DNA of 64,000 bases, taken from assembly GCF_002940665.1 (NCBI RefSeq), contig NZ_MIGY01000002.1, positions 372,001 to 436,000 of the forward strand, written 5' to 3'. A model generated the notes under the pieces. That model searched no databases, was not told the origin of the DNA, and was given only the letters and a program-made list of their open reading frames with translations. This DNA is from Xanthomonas arboricola. Its GTDB lineage: Bacteria > Pseudomonadota > Gammaproteobacteria > Xanthomonadales > Xanthomonadaceae. How positions within the stretch are numbered: the first letter of the stretch is position 1; each line of letters begins with the position of its first letter. A program made the position numbers and the translations under genes. Below are positions 43,755 to 52,749 of this stretch, one piece after another.

Positions 43755-44987
43755 TCACCCGTGCAGGCGATTGAAGATCTGCACACCGGCCAGCCACACG
43801 CCCGCCATGCTGCCCACGTTGGTCAGCAGGAAGGTCAGCACCACGCGTGAGACGCGATTGCGGTACCAGCCGCGCAAGGTCTGCGCGTCGTCGCGTAGCG
43901 ACAGGAAGTCGCCATAGGCCGGCTTGCGCATATGCACTTCGACCAGGGCCGCAAACGCACCGGTCGGCACGCTCAGACGGAACGGCTTGAAGGGCGCCAC
44001 GACCGCCGCAGTGAGGATGCTCAAGGGATGGCTGCCGGCCAACAGGCAACCCAACGCCGCCAGTCCGCCGGTATACATCGCCCACTGCAACAACAGGTCC
44101 GCGCCCATGCTCAGACCGCCGCGCCAGAACCCGATGCCGATGCCGGTGATGATGATCGCCAGGATGCCCAATGTGATCCACGGAATGCGCTTGCGCTGCT
44201 GCACGTATTCCAGCGACTCGCGCAACGGGCCGGGTGCGGCGGTGTCCTGTTCCAGGTGGCGCGCAAGACCGGCCAGATGCCCTGCACCGACCACCGCCAG
44301 TATCTCGCGCTGATCCGTAGTGGCTTCCTCGCGCAGGCGCGTGGCCATGTACTGGTCGCGCTCGGCAATCACGGTCTCGTACAGCTCCGGGCTTTCGCTG
44401 GCAAAATCGCCGAAGCTCGCCTCCAGCATGTCGCCTTGTTTGAGCTTTTCGATTTCCTCTTCGCCCACCTCGTCAGCCGCGAACAGACCGCCGAGAAGGC
44501 CTCCGGCCAGTTTCATCTTGCCGAAGAATCCCAGCCGCCCGGACGCGCGCTTGAAGGTCAGGCCGACTTCGCGATCGATCAGGTGCACGGGCAGGCCTTG
44601 CGCGCGCGCCAGATTCACCGCTTCCTTCAACTCCGCGCCCGGCTCGATGCCGAGCTGCTTGGCCAGGCGGCGCTGGTAGGCGGCCAGGGCGAGGTTCGCC
44701 GCGAACAAGGCCACCCGGCCCTTACGAATCACCTGTACCAGGTCCAGACGGGCGAGGGCGTCCGGATCGCTGAGCGCCTGCAGGCGCTGCGCATCCAGCT
44801 CCACCGCCACCGCGTCGTAGCGGCCGCTGCCGATCGCCCGCTGCACTGCGGCCACGCTGGCCAGTGACACGTGCGCGGTACCTAGCAACGTATAGCGCAC
44901 GCCATCGCGTTCGACGATGCGATGCGGCTGGCCGGACAACGCATCGTCCAGAACGTGGGTGGTTTGCTCAGTCATGGGGTCATTCAT
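43755..44987 (-). CDS. TraB/PrgY family membrane protein
   Basis: This 410-residue protein belongs to the TraB/PrgY family. The N-terminal part has YTLLGTAHVSLASVAAVQRAI and YDAVAVELDAQRLQAL, the GxxH and ExD motifs that suggest a metal-dependent protease-like fold, and VVGAGHLAGLARHL near residue 240. The C-terminal part has about four membrane helices (WITLGILAIIITGIGIGFW and on). The family's function is poorly known; members have been linked to pheromone inactivation and peptide degradation. The start at 44987 overlaps the stop of the GNAT remnant (TGATG); a second ATG is at 44975. Confidence 0.88.
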   Translation of the reverse strand: MNDPMTEQTTHVLDDALSGQPHRIVERDGVRYTLLGTAHVSLASVAAVQRAIGSGRYDAVAVELDAQRLQALSDPDALARLDLVQVIRKGRVALFAANLALAAYQRRLAKQLGIEPGAELKEAVNLARAQGLPVHLIDREVGLTFKRASGRLGFFGKMKLAGGLLGGLFAADEVGEEEIEKLKQGDMLEASFGDFASESPELYETVIAERDQYMATRLREEATTDQREILAVVGAGHLAGLARHLEQDTAAPGPLRESLEYVQQRKRIPWITLGILAIIITGIGIGFWRGGLSMGADLLLQWAMYTGGLAALGCLLAGSHPLSILTAAVVAPFKPFRLSVPTGAFAALVEVHMRKPAYGDFLSLRDDAQTLRGWYRNRVSRVVLTFLLTNVGSMAGVWLAGVQIFNRLHG

Positions 44988-45136
44988 CAGAAGGAGGGGC
45001 GGTGTCGCCGGAGCCGAGCGCGGTGCATCTGCACGCCGTCCAGCCAGCGACCATGCTTGCGGCCGATACCGGTGAACACTCCGACCGTGATTGCCGGGAT
45101 GTCCGCGTCGCGGACATTGCGCAACTCGACAGGCAT
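44987..45136 (-). pseudogene. GNAT acetyltransferase with large in-frame internal deletion
   Basis: A frame of 49 codons encodes the two ends of a phosphinothricin-type GNAT acetyltransferase and nothing between. It starts MPVELRNVRDADIPAIT, a normal GNAT N-terminus. It then continues VGVFTGIGRKHGRWLDGVQM, which resembles the C-terminal segment of such enzymes (family form: a GxGRKxGRWLDVVxMQ-like run). About 120 middle residues with the acetyl-CoA site are missing, with the frame kept. The product cannot be an active acetyltransferase. The start is 5 bp from the aguB stop and the stop overlaps the TraB start. Confidence 0.65.
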
Positions 45137-45140
45137 GCGG

Positions 45141-46025
45141 TCAGTCGATGTAGCGCTTGAGCAGGTCGCCATACGCATCGATGCGGCGATCGCGCAGGAA
45201 CGGCCAGATGCGGCGCACGTGTTCGCTGCGCTGCAGGTCGACGTCGCACACCAGCACCGTCGGGTCCTGTCCGGCTTCGGCGATGAACTCGCCCTGCGGC
45301 CCCAGCACATGGCTGTTGCCCCAGAACTGGATGCCCGACGCGCCCAACGGCGAGGGCTCATGGCCGACGCGGTTGCACGACAGCACCGGCACCCCGTTGG
45401 CGACCGCATGGCCGCGATGGCTGAGCACCCAGGCATCGCGCTGGCGCTCCTGCTCGGGTTGCTGGTCATCCGGATCCCAGCCGATCGCGGTGGGGTAGAG
45501 CAGCAGCTCCGCACCGGCCAGCGCCATCAGGCGCGCCGCTTCGGGGTACCACTGGTCCCAGCACACCAGCACGCCGAGCCGGCCGACCGAGGTGTCGATC
45601 GGCGCAAAGCCCAGATCGCCCGGGGTGAAATAGAACTTTTCATAGAAGCCCGGATCGTCCGGGATATGCATCTTGCGGTACTTGCCGAGCAGGCGGCCGT
45701 CCTTTTCGAACACCACGGCGGTGTTGTGATACAGCCCGGCCGCGCGGCGCTCGAACAACGAGGCCACCAGCACCACGCCGTGTTGCTTGGCCAGCGCGCC
45801 CAGCCGCTCGGTGCTGGGGCCGGGGATCGGCTCGGCCAGGTCGAATTCGTCCACCGACTCGTGCTGGCAGAAATACGCACCGTTGTGCAGTTCCTGCAGC
45901 AGCACCAGCCTGGCGCCCTGTGCGGCAGCTTCGGCCACGCGCGATTCGATGATGGCCAGATTGGCCGCGGCGTCGCCGTGGTTGCGCTCCTGGATCAGCG
46001 CGACGGGAAGGAGATGACGGGTCAT
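45141..46025 (-). CDS. aguB: N-carbamoylputrescine amidase
   Basis: AguB hydrolyses N-carbamoylputrescine to putrescine, CO2 and ammonia, the last step of polyamine synthesis from agmatine. The 294-residue nitrilase-family protein has its triad in LVLLQELHNGAYFC (Glu), LGKYRKMHIPDDPGFYEKFYF (Lys) and VLVCWDQWYPEAARLMALAG (Cys). FYEKFYFTPGD and the C-terminal RRIWPFLRDRRIDAYGDL are typical of AguB. The ATG at 46025 begins MTRHLLPVALIQERNHGD. It is 80 bp downstream of aguA on the same strand. Confidence 0.95.
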   Translation of the reverse strand: MTRHLLPVALIQERNHGDAAANLAIIESRVAEAAAQGARLVLLQELHNGAYFCQHESVDEFDLAEPIPGPSTERLGALAKQHGVVLVASLFERRAAGLYHNTAVVFEKDGRLLGKYRKMHIPDDPGFYEKFYFTPGDLGFAPIDTSVGRLGVLVCWDQWYPEAARLMALAGAELLLYPTAIGWDPDDQQPEQERQRDAWVLSHRGHAVANGVPVLSCNRVGHEPSPLGASGIQFWGNSHVLGPQGEFIAEAGQDPTVLVCDVDLQRSEHVRRIWPFLRDRRIDAYGDLLKRYID

Positions 46026-46105
46026 GGCGGTTGGTCCAACTAGGTGACGCACTAAGGTAGCGCGCGATGGTGTAACACCGGCCTGCCGGCCGGAACAGGA
46101 GTGAC

Positions 46106-47140
46106 TCAGGCAGCCAGCAAGCCGGCGGGCAGTTGCATGGTCAGACAGTGCAGGCTGCCGTTCTGCCAGATCAATGGGCGGCACGGCACCGGCACGATGG
46201 CGTGCTGCGGAAACGCCTCGGCCAGCACTGCCTGCGCGCCCGCATCGGCCTTGTCGCCGTAAGCCGGCATCAGCACCGCACCGTTGACGATCAGGAAATT
46301 TGCGTAGGAGGCGGCCAGGCGCCGGCCTTGATCCAGGATCGGCTCTGCCCACGGCAACGCGAACAGGCGATACGGCTGCCCATCGGCCTTGCGCAATGCA
46401 GCCAGTTCGGTGCCCATCGCCTGCAGTTCGGTGTAATGCGAATCGCTGGCCACATCGCAGCCCTGGTAGACGATCGCATCCGGGCCGGCGAAGCGCGCCA
46501 GCGTATCGATATGCGCGTCGGTGTCGTCGCCTTCCAGATAGCCGTGATCCAGCCACAGCACGCGGTCCTGCGCCAGCCACGCGGCAAGATCGGCACTCAG
46601 CGAATCGCGCGTGCGCTGCGGATGCCGCTCGTGCAGGCATTTCCAGGTGGTCAGCAAGGTGCCCGCGCCATCGGTCTCGATTGCACCGCCTTCCAATGCA
46701 AAGTCGACCGTCTGCACCTGCGAGGATACGAACACCCGGGCCGCGTCCAGCGAGGTGACCAGTTGATCATCCAGGCTGGCCTCGAACTTGCCGCCCCAGC
46801 CGGTGAAGCGGAAATCCATCAGGCGGAAACCGCCATCCTGGCGCAGCGTGATCGGGCCGGAATCGCGTAGCCAGGTGTCGTTGTAAGCCGCAATCACGAA
46901 GCGCACCCGCGCCATATCCACCCGTGCCGAGCGCAGCCGCGCTTCTGCGTAGATCTGCAGATCGTCATCGGCAACGCACACGATCACCGGCTCGAAACGG
47001 GAAATCGCCGCGACCAGCGCGATATAGGTCTCCTCCACCTCGGCAAGACGCTCGGCCCAGTCGGTGCCCGCGTGCGGCCACGCAATCAACACGGCGGACT
47101 GAGGTTCCCATTCGGCAGGAAAGCGAACGCTATCGGTCAT
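46106..47140 (-). CDS. aguA: Agmatine deiminase
   Basis: AguA hydrolyses agmatine to N-carbamoylputrescine and ammonia. The 344-residue protein has the guanidino-group-modifying fold. RFPAEWEPQSAVLIAWPH is the usual N-terminus; LEGGAIETDGAGTLLTT, HGYLEGDDTDAHIDTLARF (catalytic His) and SLHCLTMQLP (catalytic Cys) follow. I chose the ATG at 47140; the frame extends three codons further to a TTG. With aguB it forms the arginine-decarboxylase route to putrescine. Confidence 0.95.
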   Translation of the reverse strand: MTDSVRFPAEWEPQSAVLIAWPHAGTDWAERLAEVEETYIALVAAISRFEPVIVCVADDDLQIYAEARLRSARVDMARVRFVIAAYNDTWLRDSGPITLRQDGGFRLMDFRFTGWGGKFEASLDDQLVTSLDAARVFVSSQVQTVDFALEGGAIETDGAGTLLTTWKCLHERHPQRTRDSLSADLAAWLAQDRVLWLDHGYLEGDDTDAHIDTLARFAGPDAIVYQGCDVASDSHYTELQAMGTELAALRKADGQPYRLFALPWAEPILDQGRRLAASYANFLIVNGAVLMPAYGDKADAGAQAVLAEAFPQHAIVPVPCRPLIWQNGSLHCLTMQLPAGLLAA

Positions 47141-47210
47141 AACTTGCAACTACCTAATCAATGCCAGGCAACGCCGGGCCGTTAATTCAATCCCCGCACA
47201 TGGACGTGCG

Positions 47211-47266
47211 GGCTCTTGCGAGGGACTCGCGTCAAATCGGCTCTTGCGAGGGATTGACGTCAAATC
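47211..47266. repeat. Two tandem 28-bp units between aguA and the next gene
   Basis: GGCTCTTGCGAGGGA begins two tandem 28-bp units (47211-47238 and 47239-47266), each ending CGTCAAATC. A third degenerate unit may follow at 47267. The rest of the 232-bp gap (47141-47372) holds no gene that I can support. Confidence 0.6.
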
Positions 47267-47372
47267 GCCCTTTCGAAGGATTCGCCTTGGCGATCCACGG
47301 TGATCGCTTTTTGCATCATCGGATCAACCCACTGTTGCAGTCTCAATCCGCTGGAGCCCGAACAACCCGCGA

Positions 47373-47702
47373 TCACCTGATCGGCGGTTTGGGCCCGATC
47401 TCGTTGGCATTGGCCTGATTGGCCACCACGTCGATCACCCGGCTCCTTTCGAAGTACACGGTAAAGGCCGGATACACCCAGCGATGGATCGTCGGCCACT
47501 GGCGCTTCTGGCCACCGCGCGGTTCCAGCTTTTCCTGCGGCGCGCCGTAACGGCCTTGGACCTGACTCATGCTGTCGCCGCGCAAGGGCAGGGCAGCGGC
47601 AGGCTTTTGCTGTGCACGGTCGACCAGTAGCGTATCGGCCCAGGCAACGGCACTGATCCCCATCAACGCGATCAACGGCAGGCCAAACAAACGGTTGCGC
47701 AT
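47373..47702 (-). CDS. Small secreted protein of unknown function
   Basis: The 109-residue product has a signal peptide (MRNRLFGLPLIALMGISAVAWA) and a short mature domain. SMSQVQGRYGAPQEKLEPRGG and WPTIHRWVYPAFTVYFERSRV are its most regular parts; the pattern GxSMxxVxxRYGxP followed by WVYPxFTVYFE resembles SmpA/OmlA-type beta-rich periplasmic domains. I know no function for it. The ATG at 47702 starts the signal peptide. The last codons read GPKPPIR. Confidence 0.75.
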   Translation of the reverse strand: MRNRLFGLPLIALMGISAVAWADTLLVDRAQQKPAAALPLRGDSMSQVQGRYGAPQEKLEPRGGQKRQWPTIHRWVYPAFTVYFERSRVIDVVANQANANEIGPKPPIR

Positions 47703-47891
47703 GTCATCTACTCCCCAGTGGACAAGATTCGGATGGTGATTACAGCAAAAACCAGGACGGGCGTGCTTGCAGAGCAGTGTCACCCAACGCCGCGCCGGAT
47801 GCCTGCCAGCTCCACCGGTACGCGGAGCCGGCCAAGACCTGAGACAGTGCAGCCGGCATGTCGCAACCACCGACCTGAAGCACCGGCCAAG

Positions 47892-47916
47892 AAAAAACCG
47901 CCCGGAGGCGGCTTTC
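47892..47916 (-). terminator. Terminator after rpmJ
   Basis: On the minus strand GCCGCC-TCCG-GGCGGT is followed by TTTTTC. It lies about 30 bp past the rpmJ stop codon and fits an intrinsic terminator. Confidence 0.8.
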
Positions 47917-47942
47917 TCGGGTCTTGCGCGCGCGGCAAAGGC

Positions 47943-48068
47943 TTAGCGCTGACGCGCCTTGAAACGCGGGTTCGACTTGCAGATCACGAAGACCTTGCCG
48001 CGGCGGCGGACCACCTTGCAGTCGCGGTGACGGGTCTTCGCAGACTTCAGGGAGGACAGGACTTTCAT
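47943..48068 (-). CDS. rpmJ: Ribosomal protein bL36, zinc-free type
   Basis: This 41-residue protein is large-subunit protein bL36 ([20 protein letters not shown], then [16 protein letters not shown]). The zinc-binding pattern of standard bL36 (two pairs of Cys/His ligands) is not complete: the first CxxC is replaced by HRDC and the last histidine by an arginine-rich end. This is the C-minus paralogue, like E. coli YkgO, used when zinc is scarce or as the only copy in some genomes. It is a single gene with its own terminator. Confidence 0.93.
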
Positions 48069-48240
48069 TGCACACCTCGGCGTAAACGGTTGGATTCGAT
48101 GGAAGAGTGCCCGCAATCGAGGGTGCACCCGGAATTAAGCCGGCAATTCTAACCGGCTTTTCGTCGTGCTTTCAAGTGGTTGCATCCGAATTCCAATCAG
48201 CGGCGCTACACTACCGCCTGATGACCTTCCGGAAACCTGA

Positions 48241-48924
48241 ATGACCGACCTTTCGCCCGTTCTCACCATCGATGGTCCCTCCGGCGCCGGCAAGGGCACC
48301 GTGAGCCGGATCGTAGCCGCACGGCTGGGCTGGCATTACCTCGATTCGGGTGCGCTGTACCGCGCGGTGGGCGTGGCGGCGAGCTGGGCCGATCTGGACG
48401 TTTCCGACCCGGCCGCGCTGGTGCGCTGCACCTTCGACACCAAGGTGGAGTTCGACGACGCCGGCGAGGCGGGGCTGCGGGTACTGGTCAACGGGGTGGA
48501 TGCCACCGGCGAACTGCGCCTTGAGACGACCGGCGCGCTGGCCTCGGCGATTGCCGCCATCCCTGAGGTGCGTAGCGCATTGAAAGAGCGGCAACGCGCA
48601 TTCAGGCGGGCGCCCGGCCTGGTCGCAGACGGGCGCGACATGGGTACGGTGATCTTCCCCGATGCTGCCTACAAGGTGTTTCTGACCGCCAGTGCTGAAG
48701 AACGTGCGGGCCGTCGCCATAAACAGTTGATGGAAAAGGGTGTTTCGGTTATCTTTGACGACCTGCTGCGCGAGATCATGGCTCGAGATGCCCGTGATGC
48801 GCAGCGGGTGGTGGCGCCATTGCGGCCGGCCGAAGACGCCGTGCTGATCGATACCAGCGGAATGGGGATCGAGGATGTCGTCCAGCGTGTGGTCGGGTTG
48901 TTAGCCGTTCGCACGTCGTCGTAA
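48241..48924 (+). CDS. cmk: Cytidylate kinase
   Basis: Cmk phosphorylates CMP and dCMP with ATP. The 227-residue protein has the P-loop [17 protein letters not shown], the CMP-binding [12 protein letters not shown], and [15 protein letters not shown]. It is the first gene of the typical cmk-rpsA-ihfB-lapA-lapB run. No strong Shine-Dalgarno precedes the ATG at 48241. Confidence 0.97.
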   Translation: MTDLSPVLTIDGPSGAGKGTVSRIVAARLGWHYLDSGALYRAVGVAASWADLDVSDPAALVRCTFDTKVEFDDAGEAGLRVLVNGVDATGELRLETTGALASAIAAIPEVRSALKERQRAFRRAPGLVADGRDMGTVIFPDAAYKVFLTASAEERAGRRHKQLMEKGVSVIFDDLLREIMARDARDAQRVVAPLRPAEDAVLIDTSGMGIEDVVQRVVGLLAVRTSS

Positions 48925-49107
48925 GCGTTCCGCAAGCGGGCATGTCCCGCCGACCGTAAGGCGTTCCAAGGCTCCGTCGCACATCCCGTGTGGCGGTTCT
49001 ACTACTACTTAACCGACTCGCTGTCCGGAGTCGACCAACAGGCTGGGCGCTTGGCATCTGTCGTATTGGACGATCAACGCCCGTGTGTTCAACTGAGTAA
49101 AATTCAA

Positions 49108-50793
49108 ATGACAGAATCTTTTGCTGAACTGTTCGAAGCCAGTCAAGCCAATCTGGCGAAGCTGAAGCCGGGCTCGATCGTCACCGGTACCGTCGTGGAA
49201 GTGCGCGGCGACGTGGTGGTGATCAACGCTGGCCTGAAGTCCGAAGGCATCGTGCCGATCGAGCAGTTCCGTAATGACGCTGGCGAGATCGATGTCGGCG
49301 TCGGCGACCAGGTCAAGGTTGCCCTCGACTCCATCGAGAACGGCTTCGGTGAGACCGTGCTGTCGCGCGAGAAGGCCAAGCGCGCAATGGTGTGGGACGA
49401 GCTGGAAGAGGCGTTGGAAAAGAACGAAACCATCACCGGCCGCATCAGCGGCAAGGTCAAGGGTGGTTTCACCGTGGACATCAAGGATGTCCGCGCGTTC
49501 CTGCCTGGTTCGCTGGTGGATGTGCGCCCGGTGCGCGACCCGGCCTACCTGGAAGGCAAGGAGCTCGAGTTCAAGCTGATCAAGCTGGACCGCAAGCGCA
49601 ACAACGTGGTGGTCTCGCGTCGTGCCGTGGTCGAGAGCGAGCACTCGGAAGAGCGCGAGCAGCTGATGGACAAGCTGCAGGAAGGCGCGATCCTGAAGGG
49701 CGTGGTCAAGAACCTGACCGATTACGGCGCGTTCGTGGACCTGGGCGGTATCGACGGTCTGCTGCACATCACCGACATGGCCTGGAAGCGCGTGCGCCAT
49801 CCGTCCGAAGTCGTCAATGTCGGCGACGAGCTGGACGTGCGCGTGCTGAAGTTCGATCGCGAGCGTAACCGCGTCAGCCTGGGCCTGAAGCAGCTGGGCG
49901 AAGATCCGTGGGACAACATCGCACGTCGTTACCCGGCCAACAGCCGCGTGTTCGGCAAGGTCTCCAACGTCACCGATTACGGCGCATTCGTCGAGATCGA
50001 GCCGGGCGTCGAAGGTCTGGTGCACGTCTCCGAGATGGATTGGACCAACAAGAACGTTAACCCGTCCAAGGTTGTGCAGGTTGGTGACGAAGTCGAAGTG
50101 ATGGTGCTGGATGTCGACGAGGAGCGTCGCCGCATCTCGCTGGGCATGAAGCAGGTTGCCGCCAATCCGTGGGAAACCTTCGCAGCCACCCACAAGAAGA
50201 ACGACAAGGTGTCCGGTCAGATCAAGTCGATCACCGACTTCGGCATCTTCATCGGTCTGGACGGCGGCATCGACGGCCTGGTCCACCTGTCCGACATCAG
50301 CTGGAACACCACCGGCGAAGATGTCGTGCGCAACTACAAGAAGGGCGACACGCTGGAAGCCGTTGTGCTGGCAGTCGATCCGGAACGTGAGCGCATCAGC
50401 CTGGGCGTCAAGCAGCTGGAGCAGGATCCGTTCGGCCAGTACATGGCTTCCAACCCGAAGGGTTCGAAGGTCGAAGGCGTGGTGCGTGAAGTGGATGCCA
50501 AGGGCGCCACGATCGACCTGGCCGATGGCATCGAAGGCTACGTCGCTGCACGCGACATCGCCAACGAGCGTGTGGACGATGCGACCCAGCACCTGAAGGT
50601 CGGCGACAAGATTGAAGCCAAGTTCGTGGGCATGGACCGCAAGGGCCGCACCCTGCAGCTGTCGATCAAGGCCAAGGACGATGCCGAAATGCGCGAAACG
50701 CTGGAGGAATACCAGTCTTCGGCCGCATCCGGTGGCATGACTCAGCTGGGCGCGCTGCTGCGTGCACAGTTGAACAGCAACAAGTCCGAGTAA
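49108..50793 (+). CDS. rpsA: 30S ribosomal protein S1
   Basis: S1 brings mRNA to the 30S subunit. The 561-residue protein has six S1 domains, each with a GxFVxL-like core (for example [20 protein letters not shown] and [21 protein letters not shown]). The ATG at 49108 starts [16 protein letters not shown]. The 183-bp leader after cmk may carry the S1-dependent translational control known in enterobacteria, but I did not see a definite structure. A GC-rich hairpin follows the stop. Confidence 0.98.
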   Translation: MTESFAELFEASQANLAKLKPGSIVTGTVVEVRGDVVVINAGLKSEGIVPIEQFRNDAGEIDVGVGDQVKVALDSIENGFGETVLSREKAKRAMVWDELEEALEKNETITGRISGKVKGGFTVDIKDVRAFLPGSLVDVRPVRDPAYLEGKELEFKLIKLDRKRNNVVVSRRAVVESEHSEEREQLMDKLQEGAILKGVVKNLTDYGAFVDLGGIDGLLHITDMAWKRVRHPSEVVNVGDELDVRVLKFDRERNRVSLGLKQLGEDPWDNIARRYPANSRVFGKVSNVTDYGAFVEIEPGVEGLVHVSEMDWTNKNVNPSKVVQVGDEVEVMVLDVDEERRRISLGMKQVAANPWETFAATHKKNDKVSGQIKSITDFGIFIGLDGGIDGLVHLSDISWNTTGEDVVRNYKKGDTLEAVVLAVDPERERISLGVKQLEQDPFGQYMASNPKGSKVEGVVREVDAKGATIDLADGIEGYVAARDIANERVDDATQHLKVGDKIEAKFVGMDRKGRTLQLSIKAKDDAEMRETLEEYQSSAASGGMTQLGALLRAQLNSNKSE

Positions 50794-50821
50794 GCGCGTA
50801 GCGCTCGCAAGAGCGTGATGG

Positions 50822-50847
50822 ATCGGCCCGGGCTTGCCCGGGCCGAT
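50822..50847 (+). terminator. GC hairpin between rpsA and ihfB
   Basis: ATCGGCCCGGGC and its complement GCCCGGGCCGAT pair over 12 bp with a TT loop. No run of U follows, so it may be a partial stop or an mRNA-stabilising end that lowers ihfB expression relative to rpsA. Confidence 0.5.
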
Positions 50848-50881
50848 TCCGATGTGTCAGTCGAAAAAAGCAAGTCTTCCC

Positions 50882-51193
50882 ATGACCAAGTCCGAATTGA
50901 TTGAAATCCTGGCGCAACGTCAAGCGCATCTGAAGGCGGACGACGTGGATCTGGCAGTCAAATCGCTGCTGGAAATGATGGGGCAGGCGCTCTCCGATGG
51001 TGATCGGATCGAAATCCGCGGGTTTGGCAGCTTCTCGCTGCATTACCGCCCGCCACGTCTTGGCCGTAATCCGAAGACCGGCGAGTCGGTCGCGTTGCCT
51101 GGCAAGCATGTTCCGCATTTCAAGCCCGGCAAGGAATTGCGTGAGCGTGTCAGCTCCGTGGTCCCGGTCGATCTGCTGGATGCGGCTGACTAA
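50882..51193 (+). CDS. ihfB: Integration host factor beta subunit
   Basis: IHF-beta is half of the DNA-bending IHF heterodimer. The 103-residue protein has [20 protein letters not shown], the dimer region and the DNA-contact arm [24 protein letters not shown]. The ATG at 50882 follows a purine-rich stretch. Its partner ihfA is not in the window. Confidence 0.97.
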   Translation: MTKSELIEILAQRQAHLKADDVDLAVKSLLEMMGQALSDGDRIEIRGFGSFSLHYRPPRLGRNPKTGESVALPGKHVPHFKPGKELRERVSSVVPVDLLDAAD

Positions 51194-51258
51194 AGTCGTT
51201 CTGCCGCTGTGTTTATGTCGGCTCGGTTAAGCTAAGCCTCTTTCGACGGAGTCTGGCC

Positions 51259-51564
51259 ATGAAGGTGTTTCGTTTGCTGGTGATGCTGGCCTTCCTGCTG
51301 GTCGGTCTGATCATCGGTGCGGTCAATTCCCAGGACGTCACTCTCGACTTCCTCTTCTCCAGTGTGCGCACGACCTCCGGGATCGCGATCATCGTCGCGC
51401 TGCTGGTCGGCGTGTTGATCGGTGCCGGCATGGTGCTGGTCAGTGTGGTGATTCCCCTCTATTCCAAACTGCGCCAGGCCAACAAGGCTGTTGCAGTCAG
51501 TCGCACCGACGCCAGGCCCATTGCGCCTGCCGCAGTCGAGCCGCGCCCCTTTGATGGACTGTAA
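51259..51564 (+). CDS. lapA: LapA-family inner-membrane protein
   Basis: This 101-residue membrane protein has two helices (LLVMLAFLLVGLIIGAVNSQ and IAIIVALLVGVLIGAGMVLV) typical of LapA (DUF1049). LapA is encoded beside LapB, and both take part in lipopolysaccharide assembly and its control. The ATG at 51259 follows a good purine-rich site. Confidence 0.9.
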   Translation: MKVFRLLVMLAFLLVGLIIGAVNSQDVTLDFLFSSVRTTSGIAIIVALLVGVLIGAGMVLVSVVIPLYSKLRQANKAVAVSRTDARPIAPAAVEPRPFDGL

Positions 51565-51570
51565 GCGCGT

Positions 51571-52749
51571 ATGGACTTTCTGACCGAGTGGATCTGGTTC
51601 TTCCTGTTCGTGCCGTTGGCAGCGTTGGGGGGCTGGATCGTTGGCCGCCGCGGTGGTCAACGCCACGGCGATACCCAGGTCAGTCGCCTATCCAGCACTT
51701 ACTTTCGCGGTCTGAACTATCTGCTCAACGAGCAGCCGGACAAGGCGATCGAACTATTTCTGCATATCGCCGAACTGGACAAGGAGACCTTCGAGACCCA
51801 GGTCGCGTTGGGGCATCTGTTCCGCCGTCGCGGTGAAGTCGATCGCGCGATCCGGCTGCACCAGGGTCTGGTGCAACGTGCCGACCTGACCGATCAACAG
51901 CGCGTGCAGGCCTTGCTGGCGCTGGGCGAGGACTATATGAAGTCCGGCCTGCTGGATCGTGCCGAGACCGTGTTCACCGAACTGGCGCAACTGGATCAGC
52001 GTGCCCCACAGGCACTGCGTCATCTGATCGGCATCTATCAGGCCGAGCGCGATTGGGAAAAGGCGATCGACAACGCCACCCGTTACGAAGAAGTCACCGG
52101 CGAGCCGATGGGCAAGCTGATTGCGCAATTCGAGTGCGAGCTGGCCGATCGCTATCGTGGCCTGAGCAAGCCCGACGAAGCGTTGCAGGCGATCGCGCGC
52201 GCGTATCAGGCCGATGGCACTTCGGTACGCGCCGGCATTCTGGAAGGACGCATCGAAGCCGAGCGTGGACACGATGAAGCGGCCGTGCGCGCATTCGAAC
52301 GCGCCGCCCGGCATGATCCGGAGTACCTGCCTGAAATCATCCCTGCGTTGATGGCGGCCTATCGCCGGGTCGGCGATATCGCCGGTGCGCGTAATTTCCT
52401 GTCGGAGATGACCGAGCACTACCGCGGCATCGCCCCGGTGCTGGCATTGACGCAGCTGATGGAAGCGCAGGACGGCGTGGCCCCTGCGCTGGCTTACCTG
52501 GGCCGTCAGCTCAAGGACCGACCATCGGTCCGCGGCGAGTCGGCGTTGATCGACCTGACCCTGGCCGAAGGCAGCGACCCGGTGGGCACCTTGCAGGATC
52601 TCAAGCACATCACCGACCAGTTGTTGGTGCGCAACCCGAGCTACCGCTGCACCCGCTGCGGCTTCGGCGCGAAGACGCACCACTGGCAGTGCCCGAGCTG
52701 CAAGGAATGGGGAACGGTCAAGCCGCTGTTGAACTACGCGGTGGTCTGA
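51571..52749 (+). CDS. lapB: LPS assembly regulator LapB
   Basis: LapB (YciM) is an inner-membrane TPR protein that sets LPS levels by controlling LpxC degradation through FtsH. The 392-residue protein has one N-terminal helix (EWIWFFLFVPLAALGGWIVG), many tetratricopeptide repeats, and a C-terminal rubredoxin-like metal site with CTRCGFGAKTHHWQCPSCKE. It lies 6 bp after lapA. The next gene starts within its stop codon (TGATG). Confidence 0.95.
   Translation: MDFLTEWIWFFLFVPLAALGGWIVGRRGGQRHGDTQVSRLSSTYFRGLNYLLNEQPDKAIELFLHIAELDKETFETQVALGHLFRRRGEVDRAIRLHQGLVQRADLTDQQRVQALLALGEDYMKSGLLDRAETVFTELAQLDQRAPQALRHLIGIYQAERDWEKAIDNATRYEEVTGEPMGKLIAQFECELADRYRGLSKPDEALQAIARAYQADGTSVRAGILEGRIEAERGHDEAAVRAFERAARHDPEYLPEIIPALMAAYRRVGDIAGARNFLSEMTEHYRGIAPVLALTQLMEAQDGVAPALAYLGRQLKDRPSVRGESALIDLTLAEGSDPVGTLQDLKHITDQLLVRNPSYRCTRCGFGAKTHHWQCPSCKEWGTVKPLLNYAVV

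Noticed and set aside
48137..48159. AAGCCGG/CCGGCTT hairpin followed by TTT before cmk
   Set aside because: It lies between divergent genes where no plus-strand transcript is expected to end, and the stem is only 7 bp with a 9-nt loop.
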